Counted from the first letter of the stretch, positions 44,300 through 53,278 are shown. The stretch is 64,000 nucleotides of DNA from a virus (IMGVR_UViG_3300023172_000008:120931-184930); one strand, 5' to 3'. Numbers and translations: made by a program. The notes: generated from the letters alone by a model not told the origin.

Positions 44300-45607
44300 A
44301 TGAAAAGAACGTTTCCACAAATTGAATCTATTGATGCCATCACTTGCGAGGACTGCTTAGAACTTGTTGCAGGCATTAGCCAATTAAAGTATACTGGAAT
44401 TCCAGAGTTCCAAGACTTGCATAGTTTTAAATTGCACCCCGATAATCATAGACTTATGTTTAGCATTGCAAAGCAAGTTTTCAGAGGAGTGGCATTAACA
44501 AGCAAACAACATAAACTTGTTAAACACTTGTTGTTAGAATACTATCAAGACCAATTTGATATCCACGAGATTGATCTTCGTAATCATATTGATCAGTTAC
44601 GTAGTCCGTACAGACAAATTGATTCTAGTCACTGGATTAAAATTCAAACTAGCAAACATCCTAAAAAAAGAGAAGAAGAGGAGATGCTTGTTATTAGATT
44701 TCCTTTTAATAAAAAAGTTATTGATAGACTTACTGAACTAAAAAATTCAAGTGATAAAGATTACTTCTATAACGAACACAAACATTACTTTCCTATTACA
44801 GAAAAGTATGTATACAAACTTGTAACAATAGCAAACAAGTTTGCTGAGAAGTTTGATATCGACGATGCAGTTATGGAAATTTATAATAAATTATTAGAAT
44901 TTGAAAATAACAAACAAGATTATATTCCAGGCATTTATAATAACGAAGTTAAAAATTTGCCACAGAAAGCAGTTGATAATATTTTAGAAGATATCGGTTC
45001 TCCGTCAGACGAAACACTTTATAAGTTTTATGATAGACGTAGAATGTATGGTCTTGAACATTTTGATCAAGGTATTGTTAGTGATAACTTTAGATATCTA
45101 AACGACCTAACAAAGAAACTTATTGACAGAGCAGGCAGAAATGTTTGTGTAAATTCAACAAAATGGACATTAGATGCCCTAGTTGAAAGTTTAACAGAAC
45201 TAGATCGTTTTCCATTATTAGTGTTGCTAGACGACCACACCGCATTGGATAATTTAATTAATTTGCATAGCAGACTTACACATATTATTCCTGCAAAAGA
45301 AATGAGTGTAATGTTTAGATTAGATAATGATAAAAATGGTGTGAATGAATTTAACCAATTTGTGAAGGATAAGGGATTAAATAATTATGTTGACAAAAAC
45401 ACTAAAGTAGTGTATGCTAGTAGTAATAAAATATCCAAGCCATTAATTAGAAGCGACTGGGATCCAATTTGTGTATTTCATTACACTAGAGAATCTATTC
45501 GTGGTAATATTGATAGTTGGTTACAAGGAAAAGATTTATATTTGCAATATGATGCAGACACACTTAATAAGCATGGAAGAATAAGCGAGACAGTAGACTT
45601 AATATGA
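44300..45607 (+). CDS. Hypothetical protein upstream of uvsW
   Basis: A 435-aa soluble protein, not recognised. The first ~180 residues are helical and charged (QIESIDAITCEDCLELVAGI; LRNHIDQLRSPYRQIDSSHW). The C-terminal half has an alpha-beta pattern: FPLLVLLDDHTALDNLINLH, then EMSVMFRLDNDKNG, KVVYASSNKISKPLIRSDWD. It has its own early promoter and overlaps uvsW by 4 bases, so it should be made with UvsW at about the same level. A DNA-metabolism role is only inferred. Confidence 0.65.
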   Translation: MKRTFPQIESIDAITCEDCLELVAGISQLKYTGIPEFQDLHSFKLHPDNHRLMFSIAKQVFRGVALTSKQHKLVKHLLLEYYQDQFDIHEIDLRNHIDQLRSPYRQIDSSHWIKIQTSKHPKKREEEEMLVIRFPFNKKVIDRLTELKNSSDKDYFYNEHKHYFPITEKYVYKLVTIANKFAEKFDIDDAVMEIYNKLLEFENNKQDYIPGIYNNEVKNLPQKAVDNILEDIGSPSDETLYKFYDRRRMYGLEHFDQGIVSDNFRYLNDLTKKLIDRAGRNVCVNSTKWTLDALVESLTELDRFPLLVLLDDHTALDNLINLHSRLTHIIPAKEMSVMFRLDNDKNGVNEFNQFVKDKGLNNYVDKNTKVVYASSNKISKPLIRSDWDPICVFHYTRESIRGNIDSWLQGKDLYLQYDADTLNKHGRISETVDLI

Positions 45608-47067
45608 TTAGTTGTAGAATAGTTATTCAAGATGAAGTAAATGTAAAGGTAGAAAACTTACCTGTAGAATACAGACGTAAGATTGCTAACAAGTTAAAGT
45701 TTCAAGTACCTTACGCTCGTTATCTTCCACAATACAAACTAGGGAGATGGGATGGAACTGTTAACTTTTTTGGAATTGGTGGTACTGGCTACGTTAACCA
45801 CCTTGATGTTATTATAAACACACTTGTTGATGCAGGTGTTGAAATTGCTGAAGTTGTTGATCGTAGAGAAAAACACGATTTAACATTTCCAGAAATAAAT
45901 GAACGCTATTGGGCAGACCAAGGCGTATGCTGGCCAGAAGGTCATCCAGCAGAAGGCGAAGAAATTGTTTTACGTGATTATCAAGTAGAAGCAATTAATA
46001 ACTTTTTAAAGAATCCGCAAAGCCTACAAGAAATTGCAACTGGCGCAGGTAAAACTATTACCACTGCTACACTTTCACATCTGTGTGAACCATTTGGGCG
46101 TAGTCTAGTTATTGTTCCAAATAAGTCTTTGGTTGTACAAACAGAAGAAGATTATATTAACTGCGGTTTAGATGTAGGTGTGTATTTTGGCGATAGAAAA
46201 GAGTTAGGTAAAACTCATACAATCTGTACGTGGCAATCCTTAAACATACTAGACAAAAGAAATAAAAACGGTGAAGATATTCTTTCACTAGCAGAATTTT
46301 TAGATGGTGTAAGCACAATTATTGTTGACGAAGTACACCAAGCAAAAGCAGATGTGCTTAAAAAATTACTAACACAAAATTTGAAAAATGCTCCGATACG
46401 TTGGGGACTAACAGGTACTATACCTAAAGAACAATTTGAATTCCAAAGCATCCTAGCAAGTTTAGGTCCTGTTATTGGAAGCATTACAGCAAAAGAATTA
46501 CAAGACAAAGGTGTGCTATCTAACTGTCATGTTAATGTTTTACAGATGTTAGATACACAAGAATTTAGTGATTATCAGTCAGAACTAAAATACCTTGTAA
46601 CAAACAAGCATAGGCTCGAATACATAGGCAAATTATTAAACAAGATCAAAGACTCCGGTAATACACTAATTCTAGTTGATAGGATTAGTGCCGGAGAACA
46701 GATTCTGGAACATATTCCAGACGCTGTGTTTATTAAAGGTGATGTTAAAATAAAAGATAGAAAGGATGCGTATGACGAAGTCCGTGATGCAACAAATAAA
46801 GTTATTGTTGCAACGTATGGAGTGGCCGCAGTCGGAATTAATATACCACGTATTTTTAACTTGGTTCTTATTGAACCTGGCAAATCTTTTGTTCGGGTCA
46901 TTCAGTCTATAGGACGTGGAATTCGAAAAGCAGAAGATAAAGACTTTGTACAAATTTGGGATGTCACGTCAACTTGCAAATATGCAAAAAGACATTTGAC
47001 TTCAAGAAAGAAATTTTATAAAGAGGCTGAGTATCCATTTACTATTGAAAAGGTGGATTGGACATGA
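45604..47067 (+). CDS. uvsW: DNA helicase (UvsW-like)
   Basis: A 487-aa superfamily 2 helicase, the size of T4 UvsW (502). After an N-terminal domain (YLPQYKLGRWDGTVNFFG), it has LRDYQVEAINNFLK (Q-type motif), Walker A EIATGAGKTITT (GAGKT 147-151), motif II VDEVHQAK (DEVH 242-245), motif III GLTGTIPK, and motif VI QSIGRGIRKAEDKD. UvsW unwinds branched DNA and R-loops, and in T4 turns off origin replication. Confidence 0.93.
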   Translation: MISCRIVIQDEVNVKVENLPVEYRRKIANKLKFQVPYARYLPQYKLGRWDGTVNFFGIGGTGYVNHLDVIINTLVDAGVEIAEVVDRREKHDLTFPEINERYWADQGVCWPEGHPAEGEEIVLRDYQVEAINNFLKNPQSLQEIATGAGKTITTATLSHLCEPFGRSLVIVPNKSLVVQTEEDYINCGLDVGVYFGDRKELGKTHTICTWQSLNILDKRNKNGEDILSLAEFLDGVSTIIVDEVHQAKADVLKKLLTQNLKNAPIRWGLTGTIPKEQFEFQSILASLGPVIGSITAKELQDKGVLSNCHVNVLQMLDTQEFSDYQSELKYLVTNKHRLEYIGKLLNKIKDSGNTLILVDRISAGEQILEHIPDAVFIKGDVKIKDRKDAYDEVRDATNKVIVATYGVAAVGINIPRIFNLVLIEPGKSFVRVIQSIGRGIRKAEDKDFVQIWDVTSTCKYAKRHLTSRKKFYKEAEYPFTIEKVDWT

Positions 47068-47285
47068 AGTCGTTTACAGTAGAAATTAAAGTTGGAGATG
47101 AAATCCAAGTAGGCAAATTTAGAAATGTAACAACAAAAATTAAAGGCATAGAAATCGATCAATACGGACAACCAACAGTTATAACAAGCAAAGGAAAGCG
47201 TAACTTGTTTAACTGTCGTATAGCAAAATTAGATCCAGGTAACTTAACACCCAAAGAGATCTTAAAAAATAAAGGAAAGAAATGA
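47064..47285 (+). CDS. Small basic hypothetical protein after uvsW
   Basis: A 73-aa protein with an SH3-like beta pattern (FTVEIKVGDEIQVGKFRNVT; GIEIDQYGQPTVITSKGKRN) and a Lys-rich end. The ATG at 47064 overlaps the uvsW stop (ATGA), so it is co-translated. Position next to UvsW suggests a nucleic-acid role; the family is not recognised. Confidence 0.65.
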   Translation: MKSFTVEIKVGDEIQVGKFRNVTTKIKGIEIDQYGQPTVITSKGKRNLFNCRIAKLDPGNLTPKEILKNKGKK

Positions 47286-47788
47286 GAATATTAACATTAG
47301 AAAATCAATGCTACGAACTTGAGCATCTTCCAGAAGAACTAACAGATGATATTAGATTTGCAGTATTAGATAATAGTAATCCTAAAGAGCCGGATTTCTT
47401 TTACATACCTTTAATCTTTTTAGAAAGTTTTAATAGTCCAGCAATGGTTATGGAAATTAACGGTAAAGAAATTACAATGCCTATTGATTGGAATCTAGCA
47501 GTAGGTGACAGTGAAGGATCAGGCGACATTGAAGTATTACCACTAACAAGTTTAAATGACAGAGGCTTTGAAGCATTTTTATTCAACCCATTAACAAGTT
47601 ATACTATGAACTGGGGCGAAGTAAAAATTACAAACTTTTACAATGATGTGAAATGGTATTTTCCTAAAATGAAAAATGGACAACTACTAGGTGTTCCGTT
47701 AACAGAAGGTAAAGATCCTGTGTGTGCATGGTTTGTAAAAGATATTAGTAGACAAAGTGAAACAATTGATTATGGACTTCTTATTTAA
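47282..47788 (+). CDS. Hypothetical protein in uvsW operon
   Basis: A 168-aa beta-rich acidic protein (MRILTLENQCYELEHLPEEL; PDFFYIPLIFLESFNSPAMV; NPLTSYTMNWGEVKITNFY). It overlaps the previous gene by 4 bases. No known motif or membrane segment is seen. It belongs to the uvsW transcription unit; function unknown. Confidence 0.65.
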   Translation: MRILTLENQCYELEHLPEELTDDIRFAVLDNSNPKEPDFFYIPLIFLESFNSPAMVMEINGKEITMPIDWNLAVGDSEGSGDIEVLPLTSLNDRGFEAFLFNPLTSYTMNWGEVKITNFYNDVKWYFPKMKNGQLLGVPLTEGKDPVCAWFVKDISRQSETIDYGLLI

Positions 47789-48503
47789 GAAAAAGAAAAT
47801 TGTATTAGACGTTTTTACTAACCAACAGTATTGTTACGATCAATTTCAACCAATGTTGGCTAAAAAGTTTATTCCTGACTGGTGGAAGTCATTACCAGCA
47901 AGTAGAACAGACGGAGGTCTTTTTACAGCACAGGATAATTCAATACCTGTTAGTAGTATGAAGCAATGTCCTGCTATTAATGAAATACTAAAACAAGGTG
48001 TTATCTTTCCAAGTTGGTGTGAACTACATTTTAAAGTAGACAACTTTGGAAGAATCGAACAACGTGTGTTTCCAGAACACACAGCATTATTACCGCATGA
48101 TGAGCAAGATTGGAATTTTCATAAACCAGATATGGCTCATGTTAAAATTGGATCACCTTGGTTAATAAAAGAATCAACTGGTGTCAAATGGATGTGGATT
48201 AAACCAGACTGGCATACAACCAATCCGTTAGCATATTGGGGAGTACCTGGTATTGTTGAATACAAATATCAACACGCTGTATTGAATAATATTATGTTAC
48301 CTTTTGGACAAGAACTTAAAATTAATCCGGGCGATCCGTGGTTACAACTAATTCCAATGTCCGAAAATCCAATAGAGGTTCGTTGCCACATAGTAAGTGG
48401 TGAAGAAATGAGTCGCTTAAATACAACAAATATTTCTGCTGTTGGCAGTTATATGAAATCGGTTAAAAATATTAAAAAGCAGGAAGAAAGATTAAAATCA
48501 TGA
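47772..48503 (+). CDS. Hypothetical protein, paralogue of the 53851 protein
   Basis: A 243-aa protein. The start at 47772 gives a 17-base overlap with the previous gene; a GTG at 47757 is an alternative. It has KKFIPDWWKSLPASRTDGGL, then SSMKQCPAINEILKQGVIFP and SWCELHFKV. These correspond to WPEWFKNQGG, TVKSCPAVLDVLNMGYVIP and LWCDYKVKR of the 53851 protein, and both end with a related LP(F/M)G...P W/I-V-x-L-I-P stretch. No enzyme family is assigned. The repeated Trp-rich layout suggests a ligand-binding or cupin-like barrel; this is inferred. Confidence 0.62.
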   Translation: MDFLFKKKKIVLDVFTNQQYCYDQFQPMLAKKFIPDWWKSLPASRTDGGLFTAQDNSIPVSSMKQCPAINEILKQGVIFPSWCELHFKVDNFGRIEQRVFPEHTALLPHDEQDWNFHKPDMAHVKIGSPWLIKESTGVKWMWIKPDWHTTNPLAYWGVPGIVEYKYQHAVLNNIMLPFGQELKINPGDPWLQLIPMSENPIEVRCHIVSGEEMSRLNTTNISAVGSYMKSVKNIKKQEERLKS

Positions 48504-49063
48504 AAACTATAAGCGAGGAATACGCAAGGCAGTTATCACAACTGCACGACGAGAAAGCATCTTTTGGTGATGCTAAAGGATTAAAAACTATTGAGAAATG
48601 GCTTAAAGAATATAAGCCACAGTCTGTTATTGATTACGGTTGCGGTAAAGGTGGCGTTGTATTAGCACTAAAAGAAAACTACAATAAGATTAATACAATT
48701 GGTTATGATCCTGGTATGCCTGGCTTTGATAATAAACCTGACGGAACATTTGATATGCTAATCAGTACAGATGTATTAGAACATATTGAACCTGTTTTCC
48801 TAGATGCAGTACTAAAAGAAATTCATGGTTACTTTGATAAATGTGCTTTCTTAATTATTGCCACAAGTCCTGCTAAAAAGTTTTTACCCGATGGACGTAA
48901 TGCACACTTGATTGTTGAAACACCAGGTTGGTGGAAAGACAGACTTGAAAAGAATATGCCTGGAATTAAAATTAGGCATCATGAATTTGTTGAAAAGTCA
49001 AGAACAGATAAGCAAGGCAGAGTACACCCTAACAACAAATACATTGTAGTACTGGAGAAGTAA
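48500..49063 (+). CDS. SAM-dependent methyltransferase
   Basis: A 187-aa class I methyltransferase. Motif I is VIDYGCGKGGVVLAL, the acidic ribose contact follows in NTIGYDPGMPGF, and motif IV is DMLISTDVLEHIEP. The rest has KCAFLIIATSPAKKFLP. It is like the small-molecule methyltransferases of surface-glycan and secondary pathways. It overlaps the preceding gene by 4 bases; substrate unknown. Confidence 0.82.
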   Translation: MKTISEEYARQLSQLHDEKASFGDAKGLKTIEKWLKEYKPQSVIDYGCGKGGVVLALKENYNKINTIGYDPGMPGFDNKPDGTFDMLISTDVLEHIEPVFLDAVLKEIHGYFDKCAFLIIATSPAKKFLPDGRNAHLIVETPGWWKDRLEKNMPGIKIRHHEFVEKSRTDKQGRVHPNNKYIVVLEK

Positions 49064-49783
49064 ATGTCATTTACAAACTTAGTAACAACAGCAATTGACA
49101 CAGTACTAGATGAAATTAGAACTCGTCCTGAACCAACAGTTTGTGATCTTGGAAATCAAAGACTTAAAAACAACAAGTCACGTGCAACAATTTTTAACCG
49201 ATTAAATATTAACGCAAGTCCTACTACTACAAAAGAATTTTATCTTGCTTGTGGTTTTAAAAAATATCTAGCAATTGATGTAAACGAAGACATGGATGCC
49301 AAAGCAATGGACCTTAATATGGACATTGTTTCGCACTATGATTTTAACGAAAAGTTTGACCTTGTAACTAATAACGGAACAGGTGAACACGTTTTTAATC
49401 AATATGCTGTTTTTAAAAACGCACACGATATTACAAAACTAGGCGGGTTTATGATCCATGTACTTCCATTTTATAGATGGGTTGATCATGGCTTCTACAA
49501 CTACCATCCTAATTTATTTTTCTGTCTAGCAAACCAAAATGATTATAAAATGCATGGTGTTTGGATTGGACAAAGCGACGGAGGTCGTATCGAAAAACTC
49601 GGAACTAAACTGACTAGAGACAAAGGCTATCGTAACAAATATAGTTTAGATACTTGGGAAAGAGATCCTATGGTAGTTGCTATTATGCAAAAAGTTAAAG
49701 ACCAACCTTTTACTATGCCACAACAATTTTTATATGCAGGAGATAATATTTCAAGTTCAGAGATAGCAGAAAGGTACAAATGA
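49064..49783 (+). CDS. Methyltransferase-like protein
   Basis: A 239-aa protein with a degenerate class I methyltransferase layout: VCDLGNQRL near motif I, FYLACGFKKYLAIDVNEDMD, FDLVTNNGTGEHVFNQY near motif IV, then GGFMIHVLPFYRWVDHGFYN. The motif I glycine pattern is weak, so SAM binding is uncertain. It lies directly after a methyltransferase and overlaps the oxygenase by 4 bases. Substrate unknown. Confidence 0.65.
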   Translation: MSFTNLVTTAIDTVLDEIRTRPEPTVCDLGNQRLKNNKSRATIFNRLNINASPTTTKEFYLACGFKKYLAIDVNEDMDAKAMDLNMDIVSHYDFNEKFDLVTNNGTGEHVFNQYAVFKNAHDITKLGGFMIHVLPFYRWVDHGFYNYHPNLFFCLANQNDYKMHGVWIGQSDGGRIEKLGTKLTRDKGYRNKYSLDTWERDPMVVAIMQKVKDQPFTMPQQFLYAGDNISSSEIAERYK

Positions 49784-50550
49784 ACAAGTATTCAGTATTA
49801 CAAAACTTTAAGAACGAAAACTTAAAGTTAGATCCTTTTCCTTACATCTATATTCCAGAAGTATTGCCGTGGGACTTATATGAAAAACTAGAAGCAGAAT
49901 ATCCAGAAGAATATGTTACTGAAGGTAGAAGTACCGGATTTGGTACAGCAAGATATCGTCAGCATGACTTTGATTATTCAAATGTAATAAGCGATACTTG
50001 GAGAGAATTTATTAACTACAACACTAGTAAGTTATTTAAAGATGAACTAATTAGAGCCTTCCGTAGTGGTATTGTTGAACACTATAACACTACAAAAGGT
50101 TTTAAAGAAGACCTTTATACAAAGTATATTAGATCAGATGTAAGTCCAAGAATGTATCCTAAAAAAGGAACTATCAGAATGGAAATGCAATTTGTTGCTA
50201 ATGCTATTGACAATATTCAAATTAGAACACCACACGTTGATCAGGCTAAAGAATTATTTGCTTGTCTATTTTATTTTAAGAAACCTGAAGACAAAGGAAC
50301 AGATGGCGGACTAAATGTATTTAGAAATACAACAGGTAAGCAATGGCGTAGAGTAACAGGACGTGAAGCAGTAGACGAAGACATTGAAGTAGTAGATCAT
50401 ATTCCTTATGCAAGAAATACTATGGTATGTTTCCTTAATACTGTAAACAGTTTACATGGTGTTACACCAAGAGAAAATCCAGATACAATTAGACGTTATA
50501 TTAATATTGACGGACACGTTGAGGAAAAACTATTTAAATTTATCGATTAA
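49780..50550 (+). CDS. 2OG-Fe(II) oxygenase (prolyl-hydroxylase-like)
   Basis: A 256-aa oxygenase. The iron triad is H-x-D in RTPHVDQAKELFACLFYF, the distal His in NSLHGVTPRENP, and the 2OG-binding Arg in IRRYINIDGH. The N-terminus FPYIYIPEVLPWDLYEKLEA resembles prolyl-4-hydroxylase-like proteins. It probably hydroxylates a small molecule, sugar or protein. It is one of three different oxygenases in the window. Confidence 0.78.
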   Translation: MNKYSVLQNFKNENLKLDPFPYIYIPEVLPWDLYEKLEAEYPEEYVTEGRSTGFGTARYRQHDFDYSNVISDTWREFINYNTSKLFKDELIRAFRSGIVEHYNTTKGFKEDLYTKYIRSDVSPRMYPKKGTIRMEMQFVANAIDNIQIRTPHVDQAKELFACLFYFKKPEDKGTDGGLNVFRNTTGKQWRRVTGREAVDEDIEVVDHIPYARNTMVCFLNTVNSLHGVTPRENPDTIRRYINIDGHVEEKLFKFID

Positions 50551-50562
50551 GGAGAAAGGATA

Positions 50563-50931
50563 GTGACTATGAAAGCAGGAAAAATTTGGGGACAAACAGA
50601 ATTAATTCACGCCAATGGTGTGCTAGAATTTCACCGTATCGAATACAAAGCAGGGTTTAAATGTTCGGAACATGAACACAAATATAAATGGAACGGATTC
50701 TTTGTTGAATCGGGCAAGATGCTTGTCCGTGTTTGGCAAGATGACCAAGATGGATTAGTTGATGAAACTATACTTGGTCCAGGGGAGTTCACGCAAGTGA
50801 AACCCGGCAAAATTCACCAGTTCGAAGGTTTGGAAGATGGAGTCGCTTTTGAACTTTACTGGGCTGAATTTAATCATGACGATATTGTTCGTCGAACAGT
50901 AGGCTCCGTAGTAACAAAAGGAAAGAAATAA
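50563..50931 (+). CDS. Cupin-domain protein
   Basis: A 122-aa single cupin: CSEHEHKYKWNGFFVESGKM carries the first metal motif (H-x-H plus a downstream E), PGEFTQVKPGKIHQFEGL the second. The start is GTG at 50563 or ATG at 50569, both just after AGGAGAAAGG. It resembles sugar-modifying cupins. No enzyme activity can be assigned. Confidence 0.68.
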   Translation: MTMKAGKIWGQTELIHANGVLEFHRIEYKAGFKCSEHEHKYKWNGFFVESGKMLVRVWQDDQDGLVDETILGPGEFTQVKPGKIHQFEGLEDGVAFELYWAEFNHDDIVRRTVGSVVTKGKK

Positions 50932-50932
50932 T

Positions 50933-51580
50933 ATGTTTACAAAACTACTAGAAGGTGTAGATAGAGCACTAGTAACTAAACTAGTAATCCTACACACACT
51001 AGTAATTGCAGTAAGTAATTACTTAGTAACAATTAGATTTGATCTATTTCCAGGTGCAGACTTGCCCTTGTTTGGATCATTTCCACTAGCGGCGGCCGCA
51101 TTCACATTCCCGATTGTAGTCGTAGCAACTGACCTTACAGTACGTATGGTTGGTAAAGAAGCAGGTCGTGCTGTTGTAGCAATGGCTATTATTCCTGCTA
51201 TTATTGCCTCAGTCCTCGTGCTGTTAGCATTAGATGATCCACACGCATACAGAGTTGGTTTTGCAAGTGGTACTGCTTATGCTATTGGTACTATGCTAGA
51301 CGTATATGTATTCCAGGCAATTAGAGAACGTTCTGACGCATGGTGGGCGGCTCCAGCGATTTCAACTATCGCGGCTAACATCATTGACACATACTCATTC
51401 TTTTATGTGGCGTTTGCAGGTTCTACAGATGCAGAAGGCAATCTATCTTGGATTGGTGCTAACTGGCACGTAGTTGCACAGAACAATACACTGACTAAGA
51501 TCGTTGTAGGACTAATTGTATTCCTACCAGCATATGGCTTACTACTTCAATACTTAAGAAGCAAATTCAAAGTGAAGTAA
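50933..51580 (+). CDS. Queuosine-precursor (7-deazaguanine) transporter, YhhQ/VUT family
   Basis: A 215-aa integral membrane protein with about six hydrophobic segments (for example KLVILHTLVIAVSNYLVTIR; FPLAAAAFTFPIVVVATDLT; LVLLALDDPHAYRVGFASGT; NNTLTKIVVGLIVFLPAYGL). The segment FPIVVVATDLTVRMVGKEAG matches the family's T-D-L-x-x-x-x-x-G-K pattern, and the ...AANIIDTYSFFYVAFA stretch fits as well. The family imports preQ0/preQ1 for queuosine in tRNA or deazaguanine in DNA. It is not T4 core; phage carriage suggests tRNA or DNA modification. No DNA-modifying transglycosylase gene is seen here. Confidence 0.8.
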   Translation: MFTKLLEGVDRALVTKLVILHTLVIAVSNYLVTIRFDLFPGADLPLFGSFPLAAAAFTFPIVVVATDLTVRMVGKEAGRAVVAMAIIPAIIASVLVLLALDDPHAYRVGFASGTAYAIGTMLDVYVFQAIRERSDAWWAAPAISTIAANIIDTYSFFYVAFAGSTDAEGNLSWIGANWHVVAQNNTLTKIVVGLIVFLPAYGLLLQYLRSKFKVK

Positions 51581-51843
51581 TGGCTAAACTAATTCCGGGC
51601 GAAGATTTGATATACGAACGTGTAGACGATGTAGTTTATGCTCGTTATGCGAACCGCCCGGAAATAGACCGTTGGGTTGTTGGCGGTAACCCACAAAAGA
51701 ATTTATTTGAAGATTTCAATCAATGGATGGATATTATAGACGCTAGTAAAAATTATCCAACTTTAAGAAAAGCACTTGACAAAGTTGAAACAATATGGTA
51801 TACTATAAAAGATGAAACAGAAAAAGAAACTTCCACTAAATGA
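51580..51843 (+). CDS. Hypothetical protein in the replication cluster
   Basis: An 87-aa acidic protein (GEDLIYERVDDVVYARYANR; NLFEDFNQWMDIIDASKNYP) which overlaps the transporter stop by one base. Its 3' end contains the promoter for gp62 (51776-51804) and runs 32 bases into the gp62 gene. Function unknown; it resembles no enzyme by eye. Confidence 0.7.
   Translation: MAKLIPGEDLIYERVDDVVYARYANRPEIDRWVVGGNPQKNLFEDFNQWMDIIDASKNYPTLRKALDKVETIWYTIKDETEKETSTK
51776..51804 (+). promoter_or_regulatory. Sigma70-type promoter inside the 87-aa gene, leaderless geometry (gp62)
   Basis: TTGACA (51776-51781), 17-base spacer, TATACT (51799-51804). The gp62 ATG lies 7 bases after the -10 box and there is no ribosome binding site. 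Confidence 0.82.
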
Positions 51844-52279
51844 AATCTTTATGGCCATGGATATGAATGCCAAAGGTGCATTCAAAGAATGGTCTGATGA
51901 AGAACGCAAAGAATTAAACTACTGGCTACTAAACAGGTATGCTAGTTCGGTTGCAGGAAATAGAGATGCTCAAGAATGGGCCATTGTTGCAACTAATGAA
52001 TATTATAATAAGAACTGGAATGTTCTAGGTACTAAACACCCACAACTACAATGGCAGTTATTATGTGCAACACATAACGCACAGGCTAGTCCAAGGAGAC
52101 ATGAGTGGTTAGGTTTGAAATCAAAAGGATCTGATAACAAAGCAGTTAAGTTTTTATTAGATCGTTTCCCTAATATGAAAAAAGATGAGGTAGAACTCCT
52201 TGCTAGAATATCTACAAAAAAAGAACTCGAAACGTATGCAACCGATCTTGGATTTGAAAAGAAAGATGTCAAACTCTGA
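51812..52279 (+). CDS. gp62: Clamp loader small subunit (T4 gp62-like)
   Basis: A 155-aa protein (T4 gp62 is 187). It has LPLNEIFMAMDMNAKGAFKE, LNYWLLNRYASSVAGNRDAQ, the conserved TKHPQLQWQLLCATHNAQAS, and a C-terminal LLARISTKKELETYATDLG. gp62 joins with gp44 to load the gp45 clamp. The start at 51812 is directly downstream of a -10 box; an ATG 39 bases later is less favoured. Confidence 0.78.
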   Translation: MKQKKKLPLNEIFMAMDMNAKGAFKEWSDEERKELNYWLLNRYASSVAGNRDAQEWAIVATNEYYNKNWNVLGTKHPQLQWQLLCATHNAQASPRRHEWLGLKSKGSDNKAVKFLLDRFPNMKKDEVELLARISTKKELETYATDLGFEKKDVKL

Positions 52280-52955
52280 TAAACCATTTGTTTGTCCATA
52301 CTGCAACAAAGGGTACACAAAAGAAAAGACTCTTATTGTTCACGTATGCGAAAAGAAAAGACGTGCTTTACAAAAAGATGAAAAGCGTGTACAGTTAGGC
52401 TATCTTACATTTAATAGATTTTATAAACTGTGTCAAAAAGCAAAAGAAAATAAAACTTATGAACAGTTTTGTGATAGCCAATACTATAATGCATTTGTAA
52501 GGTTTGGATCTTTTTTAAACAACGTAAGACCTTTGTATCCTGAAAAATATATAGACTATGTTGTTACTAGCGGTGTTAAATTAGATCACTGGTGCAGAGA
52601 AGAGATGTATGAAAAGTATGCACTAGAATTAATTTTAAAAGAAGATGTTACAACAGCACTAGAACGTAGTGTTAAAACTATGATGGACTGGGGTGATGAT
52701 AATGAAGCACGATGGCAAGATTATTTTAACTATGCAAGTTTGAATCGTGTAGCACAACATATTAAAGACGGTAAAGTGTCGCCGTGGTTAATACTAAATT
52801 GTAAAAGTGGACGTAATATGCTTGGCAAGATGAATGACGAACAACTACAAATTGTAAGCAATGTTATGAATCCAAACCACTGGGCAATTAGGTTTAAAAG
52901 ACACGTAGCAGATGTCGAACTCGTAAAAGAGATCGTCAAGGAGAGCGGACTATGA
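52266..52955 (+). CDS. Zinc-finger protein next to clamp loader
   Basis: A 229-aa protein; the ATG at 52266 overlaps gp62 by 14 bases. The N-terminus holds FVCPYCNKGYTKEKTLIVHV then CEKKRR, a C-x2-C...H-x-C zinc-finger-like motif. The remaining ~190 residues are helical and charged (LTFNRFYKLCQKAKENKTYE; DVTTALERSVKTMMDWGDDN; GKMNDEQLQIVSNVMNPNHW). A DNA-binding or replisome role is inferred from motif and position; no family is recognised. Confidence 0.65.
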   Translation: MSNSDKPFVCPYCNKGYTKEKTLIVHVCEKKRRALQKDEKRVQLGYLTFNRFYKLCQKAKENKTYEQFCDSQYYNAFVRFGSFLNNVRPLYPEKYIDYVVTSGVKLDHWCREEMYEKYALELILKEDVTTALERSVKTMMDWGDDNEARWQDYFNYASLNRVAQHIKDGKVSPWLILNCKSGRNMLGKMNDEQLQIVSNVMNPNHWAIRFKRHVADVELVKEIVKESGL

Positions 52956-53269
52956 GCAAGGATGAAACTTTTGATTCAGTAACTCCAAAGCCAGGTAACG
53001 ATTTTCAACTTGTAAGTAACCATGTTGGTCCAAATGGTGAAAGCGTTGATAGAATATACGGATCACCGGCTAGTGGAGGACATATGAGATTAATGCAGGC
53101 AGACTATACACAATACAAAGGTGGTATAACCAAAAAATCTATTATCAAAAAAGATACACATGGTAATAACTTTAGGTCTTTTGTTTATGTTACCGATGAC
53201 GGTAGATGGTTTGATAGAGCAGGATTACCAATTTCAAAACCAAATGAGGTTGACGAATCAACAGAATGA
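52952..53269 (+). CDS. Small hypothetical protein
   Basis: A 105-aa acidic protein (KPGNDFQLVSNHVGPNGESV; HGNNFRSFVYVTDDGRWFDR) overlapping the previous gene by 4 bases. No motif is recognised. Its 3' end holds the -35 of the next promoter. Confidence 0.65.
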   Translation: MSKDETFDSVTPKPGNDFQLVSNHVGPNGESVDRIYGSPASGGHMRLMQADYTQYKGGITKKSIIKKDTHGNNFRSFVYVTDDGRWFDRAGLPISKPNEVDESTE

Positions 53270-53278
53270 TGTTAGTAT
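53250..53278 (+). promoter_or_regulatory. Sigma70-type promoter, leaderless geometry (mini-DnaE gene)
   Basis: TTGACG (53250-53255), 17-base spacer, TAGTAT (53273-53278), ATG 6 bases after the box. The same TAGTAT at 17-base spacing is used before gp32. No ribosome binding site is seen. Confidence 0.6.
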
